From Nocardioides sp. AX2bis (GTDB taxonomy: Bacteria > Actinomycetota > Actinomycetes > Propionibacteriales > Nocardioidaceae): DNA of 64,000 nt. Below the pieces are notes generated by a model that saw only the letters and a program-made list of their open reading frames with translations, was not told where the DNA came from and searched no databases. The stretch is taken from positions 2,148,958-2,212,957 of the forward strand of contig NZ_LR733215.1 in the NCBI RefSeq assembly GCF_902506435.1. The letters are read 5' to 3'. The position numbers and the translations under genes are program-made. Shown here one piece after another: positions 1-7,716 of the stretch (positions are counted from its first letter, which is position 1; every line of letters starts with the position of its first letter).

Positions 1-978
1 CTCGCGGCGGCGTTCCCGGTCCGCCTCGCCGTGACCGGTCAGGCGACGGTGGCCGCGGTGCAGCCCGACGTCCCCGGCGCCGGGAACGACATCCTGGCCG
101 GCTTCCGCGAGGTCACCGCCAGCACCGTCCAGGAGACGGTCGACCTTGCCGCCGACGTCGAGGCCGGCAGGGTCCCGCGCCCCGACCTCGTGCTGTGGCC
201 GGAGAACTCCACCGCCGTCGACGATGCCGCCGACCTCGCCTGGATCGTGGAGCGGCTGCACCGGGCCCACCCCGACGTCGACGTGCTCGTGGTCGACGAC
301 GGCTCGCCCGACGGCACCGGCCGGATCGCCGACGGCCTCGCGGCCGCCGACGGTCGGGTCAACGTGCTGCACCGCACCGGCAAGGCCGGCCTGGGCGCGG
401 CGTACCTCGCCGGCTTCCGGTGGGCGCTCGACCGCGGCTACGACGTCGTCGGCGAGATGGACGCCGACGGCTCCCACGCCCCCGAGCAGCTCGACCGGCT
501 GCGGGCGGCGCTGGTCGACGCCGACCTGGTCATCGGCTCCCGCTACGTGCGTGGGGGAGCGGTGCACAACTGGCCGCTGCACCGCCAGGCGCTCTCGCGG
601 GGCGGCAACGCCTACGTACGCCTCCTGCTGGGCCTGCCGGTCCGTGACGCGACCGCCGGCTACCGGCTGTTCCGCCGCAGCGCCCTCGAGCGGATCGACC
701 TCGAGGCGGTGCGCTCGGTCGGGTACGTCTTCCAGACCGACCTCGCCGCGCGGGCCGTCCGGGCCGGGCTGCGGGTGCGGGAGGTGCCGATCGACTTCGT
801 GGAGCGGCTGCGTGGCGAGTCGAAGATGAACGGCTCGGTGGCCACCGAGTCGTTGCGGATGATCACCCGGTGGGGAGTCGCGGAGCGGCGGGCGCAGCTG
901 CGCCGCGCGCTCCGCCGTCCCGGGGCCGCCGCGGCACCGGCCGGCCGGCACGACCAGTCCGCGGCGGGGCGACGATGA
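1..978 (+). CDS. Lnt / polyprenol-phosphate-mannose synthase chimera (5' end outside window)
   Basis: The frame is open from base 1, so the start lies upstream. The first part (ATVAAVQPDVPGAG to LVLWPENS, about bases 40-210) matches the nitrilase fold of apolipoprotein N-acyltransferase up to the WPE glutamate. From about base 226 it becomes a family-2 polyprenol monophosphomannose synthase: AWIVERL, VLVVDDGSPDGTG, the DADGS metal motif, the WPLHR segment and RITRWG-like end. The catalytic Cys half of Lnt and the N-terminal PTYNE nucleotide-binding motif of the mannosyltransferase are both missing at the junction. Mycobacterial Ppm1 naturally fuses complete Lnt and synthase domains, so this looks like an in-frame deletion across such a pair. 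Both activities are doubtful. An assembly collapse is the alternative. It overlaps fxsA by ATGA. Confidence 0.8.
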   Translation, partial: LAAAFPVRLAVTGQATVAAVQPDVPGAGNDILAGFREVTASTVQETVDLAADVEAGRVPRPDLVLWPENSTAVDDAADLAWIVERLHRAHPDVDVLVVDDGSPDGTGRIADGLAAADGRVNVLHRTGKAGLGAAYLAGFRWALDRGYDVVGEMDADGSHAPEQLDRLRAALVDADLVIGSRYVRGGAVHNWPLHRQALSRGGNAYVRLLLGLPVRDATAGYRLFRRSALERIDLEAVRSVGYVFQTDLAARAVRAGLRVREVPIDFVERLRGESKMNGSVATESLRMITRWGVAERRAQLRRALRRPGAAAAPAGRHDQSAAGRR

Positions 979-1568
979 GCAGCACCCGCCCCGGCACGGC
1001 GCCGCGTCGCCGCCGGTGGCTGCCGCTGCTCCTGGTCGTCGCCTTCGTGGTGATGCCGATCGTCGAGATCTACGTCCTGATCCAGGTCGGCCAGGTCATC
1101 GGCGGCTGGTGGACGGTCCTGCTGCTGCTCCTCGGCGGCGTGGTGGGGTCCTGGCTGGTGCGCCGCGAGGGCGCCCGGGCCTGGCGGGCGCTGCAGGACG
1201 CGTTGCGTCGCGGTGCCGTGCCCGGCCGGGAGATCGCCGACGGGGCGCTGGTCCTGGTGGGCGGCACCCTGCTCCTGGCCCCCGGCTTCGTCACCGACGC
1301 CCTCGGGGTGCTGCTGGTGCTGCCGCTCACGCGGCCGTTGTGGCGCCGGCTGCTCGGCCAGGCCATCACCCGTCGCCTGCTGGTCGCCGGGCCGCCTGCC
1401 GGACCGGGCGGGTTCCCGGGGTTCCCCGGGTTCCCCGGCGGTGCTCCGGGCGGTCCCCAGGGTGGTCCGGGTCGGCCCGGACCGCAGCGGCCGGGTCCGG
1501 GGACGACGAACCCCGGACCAGCCGGCTCGGGGCCGGTGGTCCGGGGTGAGGTCGTCGACGACGAGTAG
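975..1568 (+). CDS. fxsA: FxsA family membrane protein
   Basis: This is a 197-residue protein whose ATG overlaps the preceding TGA as ATGA, so it is probably translated in coupling with the upstream gene. The N-terminus has two hydrophobic segments (about residues 15-35 and 38-58), then VRREGARAWRALQDALRRG and a GGTLLLAPGFVTDALGVLLVLPLTR segment. These are the hallmark features of FxsA, a cytoplasmic-membrane protein first known for relieving phage T7 exclusion by plasmid F. The last 60 or so residues are a Gly/Pro-rich tail with FPGFPG repeats, longer than in the enterobacterial protein but common in actinobacteria. Its cellular role is not settled. Confidence 0.9.
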   Translation: MSSTRPGTAPRRRRWLPLLLVVAFVVMPIVEIYVLIQVGQVIGGWWTVLLLLLGGVVGSWLVRREGARAWRALQDALRRGAVPGREIADGALVLVGGTLLLAPGFVTDALGVLLVLPLTRPLWRRLLGQAITRRLLVAGPPAGPGGFPGFPGFPGGAPGGPQGGPGRPGPQRPGPGTTNPGPAGSGPVVRGEVVDDE

Positions 1569-1597
1569 GGGTCACGCCCCTGCTCGGTCGGCTGCGG

Positions 1598-1984
1598 TCA
1601 GGCCGAGGCCTTGCGCTTGCGCGCGTTGGCCCGGTGCAGGTGGGCCGGACCGATCTCGCCGCCACGCAGCAGGTCGAGGCGCTCCTTGAGGATGTCCTCG
1701 AGCTCCTTCTCCGAGCGGCGCTCCAGCAGCATGTCCCAGTGGGTGCGGACCGGCTTCTCGGCCTTCTGCTCCTTGACGATGCCGGAGATGCTGAGGCCCT
1801 CGGCGCCGCAGCGCGGGCACTCCCACACCGCGGGCACGTCGGCCTCGACCGACATCGTGATCTCGAACTCGTGGGACTGGTCGCAGCGGTATCCAACCTG
1901 CTGACGAGCCGCGAACTCGATCCCTCGCTCGTCCTCGAAGCTCTGGCCGCCGAGCCGGGCTCCGCGCAACGTACGCTCCGCCAT
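1598..1984 (-). CDS. rbpA: RNA polymerase-binding protein RbpA
   Basis: This 128-residue protein starts MAERTLRGARLGGQS and has the RbpA core: a YRCDQSHEFEI...WECPRCGAEG domain followed by EKPVRTHWDMLLERRSEKELEDILKERL, the basic linker and sigma-interacting helix. RbpA binds RNA polymerase and the principal sigma factor and stabilises the open complex in actinobacteria. I chose the ATG at 1984 because GGAGGT lies just upstream and the protein then has the family length; a longer frame to 2032 is probably not used. It is monocistronic and convergent with fxsA. Confidence 0.95.
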   Translation of the reverse strand: MAERTLRGARLGGQSFEDERGIEFAARQQVGYRCDQSHEFEITMSVEADVPAVWECPRCGAEGLSISGIVKEQKAEKPVRTHWDMLLERRSEKELEDILKERLDLLRGGEIGPAHLHRANARKRKASA

Positions 1985-2165
1985 GGGGGGCACCTCCACA
2001 AACAGTTGGGCCCGGCTGACCAGGGGTGGCACGGATCGTGTCCGTGGCCCCCGAACGTCGGGTGGACGTCGTCGACGACCGAGATGGTGAACGGTCGTGT
2101 ACCGGGGTGTTGACGGGTCAACGCTACCCAGGCCTCCAACATTCCAACCCCACCGCTCGGGTGGC

Positions 2166-3530
2166 TCACCCCGCGGTCCGGCTCGTGCGCTCCTCCGCCG
2201 CCGGCCCGGCGTGCACCGGGAGCATCAGCACCAGCCCGAGCAGCAGCACCGCCACGACTCCCAGGACGCCGAAGTACTGCGCGTCGTCGGTGCGTGCGGC
2301 GTCGGTCAGCGCCGCGCCGGCGAGGATCGAGACCGAGAAGGCGGCCGGGGCCAGGAAGCTGACCGCGCGGCCGGTGGTGGCGTAGAGCCCGAACACCTGG
2401 CCCTCGCGACCGGCCGGGATGATCCGGGCCAGGAAGGTCCGCGACGCCGACTGGGCCGGGCCGACGAAGGCCGAGAGCAGCAGCCCGAAGCCCCAGAAGA
2501 CGCCGCGGCCCCCGTCGTGGAGGACGAAGACGGCCGTGCCGGACACCACCAGCGCGACCAGCGAGCCGACGATGACCCGCTTGGGCCCGAGCCGGTCGTC
2601 GAGCCAGCCGGCGGCGATGGTCGAGATGCCGGCCACCACGTTGGCGGCGATGCCGAAGACGATGACGTCGCCGTCGGAGAAGCCGAAGGTGCCGGCGGCG
2701 AGCACCCCGCCGAAGGTGAACACCCCGGCGAGGCCGTCCCTGAAGACCGCGGAGGCGCCGAGGAACCGGACCAGGCGGGGGTCCTCGCGCCACAGGTCGC
2801 GGACGCTGGCGAAGAGCCGGCGGTAGGACTCGAGCACGCCGACGCGCGGGGCGCGGCCCGGGGCCTCCTGCGGTGCGTCACGCAGCGTGAGCAGCACCGG
2901 CAGCGAGAACAGCAGCGTCCACCCGGCGCAGAAGAGCATCGTGACCCGGACGTCCAGGCCGTCGGCGTCGGTGACGCCGAAGAGGCCGACCTCGGGGCTG
3001 ATGAGACCGAGGTAGACCACCAGCAGCAGCACGATGCCGCCCAGGTAGCCCATGCCCCACCCGAGCCCGGAGACCCGGCCCACGGTGGCCGGGGTCGCAA
3101 CGCGGTGCAGCAGCGCGTTGTAGTTGACCGAGGCGAGCTCGAAGAAGACGTTGCCGGCGGCCAGCAGCAGCAGGCCGAGCCAGAGCAGGTCCTCCCGGGG
3201 CTCGACGAGGAACAGCGCGGCCGAGAGCACGACCACCACGAGGGTGTTCAGCCCCAGCCAGCGGGTGGGGCGCCCGGAGCGGTCGGCACGCTGCCCGCTG
3301 ACGGGGGCGAGCACGGCCACCAGGACGCCCGCGCCGGCCAGCGCCCAGCCCAGCGAGGTGTCGGCCTCGGGCCCGAAGGAGTCCGAGGTGATGTAGACGC
3401 TGAAGACGAAGGTGGTGATCACGGCGTTGAAGGCCGCCGAGCCCCAGTCCCACAGGCCCCACGCCCAGACCGGCCAGCCGAACCGTCGGCTGCCCGTGCC
3501 GGTCGCCGTCCCGGTCGCGGTCCGGCTCAC
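2166..3530 (-). CDS. MFS transporter, UMF1/Atg22-like
   Basis: A polytopic protein of 454 residues with about 12 hydrophobic segments. The N-terminal WGLWDWGSAAFNAVITTFVF resembles the conserved YDWGNSAFAT opening of UMF1-family major facilitators (related to vacuolar effluxer Atg22). The cytoplasmic loop after the second helix has the MFS-type GQRADRSGRPTRW pattern, with a second copy (GWLDDRLGPKR) in the C-terminal half. The substrate cannot be read from sequence. The GTG start at 3530 overlaps the TGA of the glycerophosphodiesterase gene by four bases (GTGA), so the two form an operon. Confidence 0.88.
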   Translation of the reverse strand: MSRTATGTATGTGSRRFGWPVWAWGLWDWGSAAFNAVITTFVFSVYITSDSFGPEADTSLGWALAGAGVLVAVLAPVSGQRADRSGRPTRWLGLNTLVVVVLSAALFLVEPREDLLWLGLLLLAAGNVFFELASVNYNALLHRVATPATVGRVSGLGWGMGYLGGIVLLLVVYLGLISPEVGLFGVTDADGLDVRVTMLFCAGWTLLFSLPVLLTLRDAPQEAPGRAPRVGVLESYRRLFASVRDLWREDPRLVRFLGASAVFRDGLAGVFTFGGVLAAGTFGFSDGDVIVFGIAANVVAGISTIAAGWLDDRLGPKRVIVGSLVALVVSGTAVFVLHDGGRGVFWGFGLLLSAFVGPAQSASRTFLARIIPAGREGQVFGLYATTGRAVSFLAPAAFSVSILAGAALTDAARTDDAQYFGVLGVVAVLLLGLVLMLPVHAGPAAEERTSRTAG

Positions 3531-4315
3531 CGCACGGCCCCGGTCGGCCACGCGCCGCGCTCGCGCAGCACGTCGCGGAGCAGGTCGGTGCGGTCGGTGA
3601 AGAGGCCGTCGACGCCCAGGTCGAGCAGCTCGCGCATCTCGTCGGGGTCGTCGACGGTCCAGACGTGGACCGGGACGCCGGCGGCGCGGGCACGGCGTAC
3701 GAGCCCGGGGGTCACCACGGTGACCGGACCGCGGCGGCGCGGGACCTGGACCGCCGCCACCCGGCCGCCGGTCAGCAGGCGGGCCAGGCGGCCGCTGGGC
3801 AGGAAGCGGAAGGCGGCCGCCTCGGGCGGCGTCGCGGCCGTGCGGACCCGGCCGCGGGTGCGGCGACGGAAGGCGGCGGTACGGGGGATGCTGAACGACC
3901 CGACCAGGACGCGGTCCCACGCCTGCTCGGCGTCGAGCAGGTCGGCCAGGAGCGCGCCGGCGCGGGCGCTCTTGAGGTCGACGTTGAAGGTCGCCCCCGG
4001 CAGCGCGCGCAGGAGGGCGGCGAAGGTCGGGACCGGTTCCCGCCCGCCGACCCGGGCGTGGCGCACGACGTCGTACGGCAGGCTCTCGACCCGGCCGGTG
4101 CGGTCGGTGACCCGGTCGAGCACCGCGTCGTGGAAGGCCAGCAGGACGCCGTCGGACGTGGCGTGCACATCGGTCTCGAGGTGGGTGTAGCCGAGGTCCC
4201 GCGCGTGCTGGAAGGCGACGAGGGTGTTCTCGAGCCCGAGCAGGTCGGGGTGGGCGGCGCCGCCGCGGTGCGCGAAGGCCAGCACCGGGCCGGGGGGACG
4301 CGGTCGGGCGGGCAC
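3527..4315 (-). CDS. Glycerophosphodiester phosphodiesterase
   Basis: This 262-residue protein carries the GDPD family motifs in order: FAHRGG (metal/catalytic His-Arg), ENTLVAF, ETDVHATSDGVLLAFHD (acidic metal ligands and second catalytic His), and the C-terminal VHVWTVDDPDEM followed by GVDGLFTDR. It hydrolyses glycerophosphodiesters to glycerol-3-phosphate and an alcohol. No signal peptide is seen, so it is probably cytoplasmic. The GTG at 4315 is the first reasonable start. The next gene, an MFS transporter, overlaps by four bases, suggesting a shared catabolic or uptake role, though that link is inferred. Confidence 0.93.
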   Translation of the reverse strand: MPARPRPPGPVLAFAHRGGAAHPDLLGLENTLVAFQHARDLGYTHLETDVHATSDGVLLAFHDAVLDRVTDRTGRVESLPYDVVRHARVGGREPVPTFAALLRALPGATFNVDLKSARAGALLADLLDAEQAWDRVLVGSFSIPRTAAFRRRTRGRVRTAATPPEAAAFRFLPSGRLARLLTGGRVAAVQVPRRRGPVTVVTPGLVRRARAAGVPVHVWTVDDPDEMRELLDLGVDGLFTDRTDLLRDVLRERGAWPTGAVR

Positions 4316-4430
4316 GCAGGCAGTATCCACCCCGACCCCGGTCGACGTCGCGGGCCGCACCGGGCAGGGTGGACCCGATCCCGGCGGTGGCCCCACCGTG
4401 CGGGCCACCGACCCGCAGGAGGACCCCACG

Positions 4431-5180
4431 ATGACCACCGACCTGGCCGGACGCACCGCCGTCGTCACCGGAGCCGCCAGCGGGATCGGGGCCGCCTGCG
4501 CCCGGGCCCTCTCCGCGGTGGGGGCCGAGGTCGTGGTCGCCGACGTCGACGGCGACGGCGCCGCCGCGGTCGCCGCCGAGGTGGGCGGGCGGGCCTGGAC
4601 GGTCGACCTGTCCGACCTCGACGCCCTGGCCGAGGTCAGCCTGGACGCCGACGTGCTGGTCAACAATGCCGGCATCCAGACCGTCAGCCCGTTGCCGGAC
4701 TTCGAGCCCGCGCGCTTCCGGCTGATCGTCGACCTGATGCTGAACGCCCCGTTCCTGCTGACCCGGGCCGTGCTGCCGGGGATGTACGAGCGCGGGTTCG
4801 GTCGGGTGGTCAACCTCAGCAGCGTCCACGGGCTGCGGGCCAGCCCGTACAAGTCGGCCTACGTCTCGGCCAAGCACGGGCTCGAGGGCCTCTCGAAGGT
4901 CACCGCGCTCGAGGGCGGCGGGCACGGCGTCACCAGCAACTGCGTGAACCCCGGCTACGTGCGCACCCCGCTGGTCGAGAAGCAGATCGCCGACCAGGCC
5001 CGCACTCACGGCATCCCCGAGGACCAGGTCGTGGAGAAGATCATGCTCACCGAGAGCGCCGTGAAGCGCCTGGTCGAGCCCGACGACGTCGCCGACCTGG
5101 TCACCTGGCTCTGCGGGGCCTCCGCGGGCATGGTCAACGGCGCGTCCTACACGATGGACGGCGGGTGGACCGCCCGATGA
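4431..5180 (+). CDS. 3-hydroxybutyrate dehydrogenase-type SDR
   Basis: A 249-residue classical short-chain dehydrogenase with TGAASGIG cofactor motif, NNAG, active-site Ser in NLSSVHG and YVSAK catalytic Tyr/Lys. The segments VHGLRASPYKSAYVSAKHG and NPGYVRTPLVEKQI are typical of NAD-dependent D-3-hydroxybutyrate dehydrogenases, which oxidise 3-hydroxybutyrate to acetoacetate in ketone-body or PHB breakdown. ATG 4431 follows a GCAGGAGGA ribosome-binding site. Its TGA overlaps the ATG of the next hydrolase (ATGA). The reaction is assigned from family similarity. Confidence 0.88.
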   Translation: MTTDLAGRTAVVTGAASGIGAACARALSAVGAEVVVADVDGDGAAAVAAEVGGRAWTVDLSDLDALAEVSLDADVLVNNAGIQTVSPLPDFEPARFRLIVDLMLNAPFLLTRAVLPGMYERGFGRVVNLSSVHGLRASPYKSAYVSAKHGLEGLSKVTALEGGGHGVTSNCVNPGYVRTPLVEKQIADQARTHGIPEDQVVEKIMLTESAVKRLVEPDDVADLVTWLCGASAGMVNGASYTMDGGWTAR

Positions 5181-6076
5181 GCGGCGCCACGCCGGCCCCG
5201 CGGCTGCGCACGGTCGAGGTCGACGGCGGCCCGATGACCGTGGGGGAGTGGGGGCCCGAGGACGGCACCACGGTGCTGGCGGTGCACGGGATCACCGCCT
5301 CGCTGGCCGGCTGGTCGCTGCTGGCGGCCGCCCTGCCGGAGGTCCGCCTCGTCGCCCCGGACCTGCGCGGTCGTGGGCGCAGCAACGCGCTCCCGGGGCC
5401 GTACGGCCTGGACCGCCACGCGGGCGACCTCGAGCGGCTGCTCGACGGTCTCGGTCTGGACCGGGTCGCCGTCGTGGGCCACTCGATGGGCGCCTTCGTC
5501 GGCGTGCGGCTGGCCGGGCGCGTGCCCGACCGGGTCTCGGCCCTCGTGCTCGTCGACGGCGGCCTCGCGCTGCCCCCGATGCCGGCCCCGGCGCCCGGGG
5601 CGAGGCCGGAGGACGTCCTCGGTCCGGCGGCGCAGCGACTGACGATGACCTTCGCCGACCGCGCGGCGTACCACGACTTCTGGCGTGCCCACCCCGCCTT
5701 CGCCGGGGCGTGGGGCCCGGCGGTGGAGGCCTATGTCGACCACGACCTGGAGGGGGAGGAGCCGTACCTGACGCCCTCGACGCGGGTCGAGGCGCTGGCC
5801 ACCGACATCCAGCAGCTGGCCGGCGGTCCCGCCCACGAGGCCGGGTGGACGGCGCTGCGCGAGCGGGGCACGCCGGTGACGTTCCTGCGCGCCCCGCGCG
5901 GGCTGATGGACGAGCCGGGTGGCCTCTACCCGCCGGACGCGGCCGCCGGGGTCGCGGACTCGGTCCCGCAGCTGCGTGCGGTCGAGGTCGACGACGTCAA
6001 CCACTACACCGTGCTGCTGGGCGAGCGCGGCGCGGACGCGGTGGCCACCGCGACCCGCGCCGTGCTCGACCGGTGA
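5177..6076 (+). CDS. Alpha/beta hydrolase
   Basis: This 299-residue alpha/beta-hydrolase fold protein has the oxyanion HGITASLAGW region, nucleophile elbow GHSMGAF, and a C-terminal DDVNHYTVLL with the likely catalytic His. It is coupled by an ATGA overlap to the 3-hydroxybutyrate dehydrogenase gene, so a role in hydrolysing a hydroxyacyl ester or oligomer feeding that enzyme is possible but inferred. There is no signal peptide. Confidence 0.87.
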   Translation: MSGATPAPRLRTVEVDGGPMTVGEWGPEDGTTVLAVHGITASLAGWSLLAAALPEVRLVAPDLRGRGRSNALPGPYGLDRHAGDLERLLDGLGLDRVAVVGHSMGAFVGVRLAGRVPDRVSALVLVDGGLALPPMPAPAPGARPEDVLGPAAQRLTMTFADRAAYHDFWRAHPAFAGAWGPAVEAYVDHDLEGEEPYLTPSTRVEALATDIQQLAGGPAHEAGWTALRERGTPVTFLRAPRGLMDEPGGLYPPDAAAGVADSVPQLRAVEVDDVNHYTVLLGERGADAVATATRAVLDR

Positions 6077-6080
6077 CCGG

Positions 6081-6097
6081 GGCGCCGGTCAGGCGCC
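6081..6097. terminator. Short hairpin between convergent genes
   Basis: GGCGCC, loop GGTCA, GGCGCC lies in the 21-base gap between the convergent hydrolase and the XRE-MurA gene. The stem is short and no T-run follows, so it is only a candidate bidirectional terminator. Confidence 0.4.
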
Positions 6098-7624
6098 TCA
6101 GATGTCGCGGAACGGCTCGATGTTCGCGCCGAGCTGGTTGAGCCGCTCCGCGAGGTCCTCGTAGCCGCGGGCGATGACGTAGGTGCTGCGCAGCACCGAG
6201 GTGCCCTTGGAGGCCAGCATCGCCAGCAGGATCACCACGGCCGGACGCAGCGCCGGCGGGCAGACCAGCTCGGATCCGGTGAAGCTGGTCGGGCCCTCGA
6301 TCATCACCCGGTGCGGGTCGAGCAGCTTGACGTTGCCGCCGAGCTTGTTGAGGTCGGTCAGGTAGATCGCCCGGTTCTCGTAGACCCAGTCGTGCAGGAA
6401 GGTCTGGCCCTCGGCCACCGCCGCGATCACCGCGAAGAACGGCAGGTTGTCGATGTTGAGGCCCGGGAACGGCATCGGGTGGATCTTGTCGAGCGGGGCG
6501 TGCAGCGCCGAGGCCTTCGTGGTGAGGTCGACCAGGCGCGTGTGGCCGTTGGCCGCGGGGTACTCCTCGGTGCGGTCGTAGAGGAAGCCCATCTCCTCCA
6601 GCAGCGCCAGCTCGATCTCGAGGAACTCGATCGGGCACCGCTCGATGGTGATCTCGGACCTCGTCACGATCGCCGCGGCCAGCAGCGACATGGCCTCGAT
6701 CGGGTCCTCGCTGGGGGAGTAGTCGACGTCGACGTCGATCGACTCGCAGCCGGTGACCCGCAGCGTGGTGGTGCCGACGCCGTCGATCTGCACGCCGAGG
6801 CGCTGCAGGAAGAAGCAGAGGTCCTGGACCATGTAGTTCGACGAGGCGTTGCGGATGACGGTCTCGCCCGGGTGCAGGGCGGCGGCCATCAGGGCGTTCT
6901 CGGTGACGGTGTCGCCGCGCTCGGTGAGCACGATCGGGCGGCCCGGCACGATCGCCCGGTCGACGCTGGCGTGGTACGACCCGTCGGTCGCCTTGACCTC
7001 GAGCCCGAACGGGCGCAGGGCGGACATGTGGGGCTCGACGGTGCGCGTGCCGAGGTTGCACCCACCGGCGTACGGCAGGTCGAAGCTCTCGGAGCGGTGC
7101 AGCAGCGGGCCCAGGAACATGATCACCGAGCGGGTACGACGGGCCGCGGCCTCGTCGATGTGCTCCAGGTCGAGCTCCCGGGGCGGGATGATCTCGAGGT
7201 CACCGGAGTCGCCGAGCCAGCGGGTCTGCACGCCGAGGCTGGAGAGCACCTCGAGCAGCCGGTTGACCTCCTCGATCCGGGCGACCTTGCGCAGCGTGGT
7301 GCGGCCCCGGTTGAGCAGCGAGGCGCACAGCAGCGCCACCCCGGCGTTCTTGGAGGTCTTGACCGCGATCGTGCCCGAGAGCGTGGTGGGGCCGGTCACC
7401 CGCAGGTGCACGGGGCCGCCGCCGAGGGCGACGATCTCGGAGTCGAGGGCCTCGCCGATCCGGGCGAGCATCTCCAGGGAGAGGTTCTGGTGTCCCTTCT
7501 CGATCCGGTTGATGGCGCTCTGGCTGGTGGACAGGAGCTCGGCGAGCTGCTGCTGCGTCAGCCCGCGGTGCTGGCGGGCGTCGCGGATCAGGTTGCCGAT
7601 GCGGCCCTTGTAGTCGAGAGACAT
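6098..7624 (-). CDS. XRE helix-turn-helix / MurA-like enolpyruvyltransferase fusion
   Basis: 508 residues. Residues 7-65 form an XRE/Cro helix-turn-helix (GLTQQQLAELLSTSQSAINRIEKG). The rest is an EPT-family domain like UDP-N-acetylglucosamine 1-carboxyvinyltransferase: SKNAGVALL near residue 91 (the MurA Lys/Asn motif), AGGCNLG with Cys189 at the position of the catalytic loop Cys, and FPGLNIDNLPF near the active-site Asp. The protein could therefore be both an enzyme and a DNA-binding regulator of cell-wall precursor genes. Such fusions occur in actinobacteria beside an ordinary MurA. A promoter-like TTGCCC-N16-TAGCGT ends seven bases before ATG 7624, supporting leaderless translation from this ATG over the GTG at 7633. 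Confidence 0.88.
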   Translation of the reverse strand: MSLDYKGRIGNLIRDARQHRGLTQQQLAELLSTSQSAINRIEKGHQNLSLEMLARIGEALDSEIVALGGGPVHLRVTGPTTLSGTIAVKTSKNAGVALLCASLLNRGRTTLRKVARIEEVNRLLEVLSSLGVQTRWLGDSGDLEIIPPRELDLEHIDEAAARRTRSVIMFLGPLLHRSESFDLPYAGGCNLGTRTVEPHMSALRPFGLEVKATDGSYHASVDRAIVPGRPIVLTERGDTVTENALMAAALHPGETVIRNASSNYMVQDLCFFLQRLGVQIDGVGTTTLRVTGCESIDVDVDYSPSEDPIEAMSLLAAAIVTRSEITIERCPIEFLEIELALLEEMGFLYDRTEEYPAANGHTRLVDLTTKASALHAPLDKIHPMPFPGLNIDNLPFFAVIAAVAEGQTFLHDWVYENRAIYLTDLNKLGGNVKLLDPHRVMIEGPTSFTGSELVCPPALRPAVVILLAMLASKGTSVLRSTYVIARGYEDLAERLNQLGANIEPFRDI

Positions 7625-7631
7625 GCCGACC

Positions 7632-7659
7632 ACGCTAACTCACATGTGAGATAGGGCAA
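7632..7659 (-). promoter_or_regulatory. Leaderless promoter with palindromic operator, XRE-MurA gene
   Basis: On the minus strand, TTGCCC (7659-7654), a 16-base spacer and TAGCGT (7637-7632) precede the ATG by seven bases. The spacer holds the perfect 12-base palindrome CTCACATGTGAG (7639-7650), well placed for a dimeric repressor. The encoded XRE domain is the obvious candidate for autoregulation. This is inference from position and symmetry. Confidence 0.6.
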
Positions 7660-7716
7660 GACGGCACGCGGGGGTGCGCGTGATCACCCGCGGCGTGGGG
7701 TGGCATCGTGGTCGGC

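Noticed and set aside
7624-7633. GTG 7633 as the start of the XRE-MurA gene
   Set aside because: It would lie inside the -10 element of the likely promoter; ATG 7624 sits at the expected transcription start.
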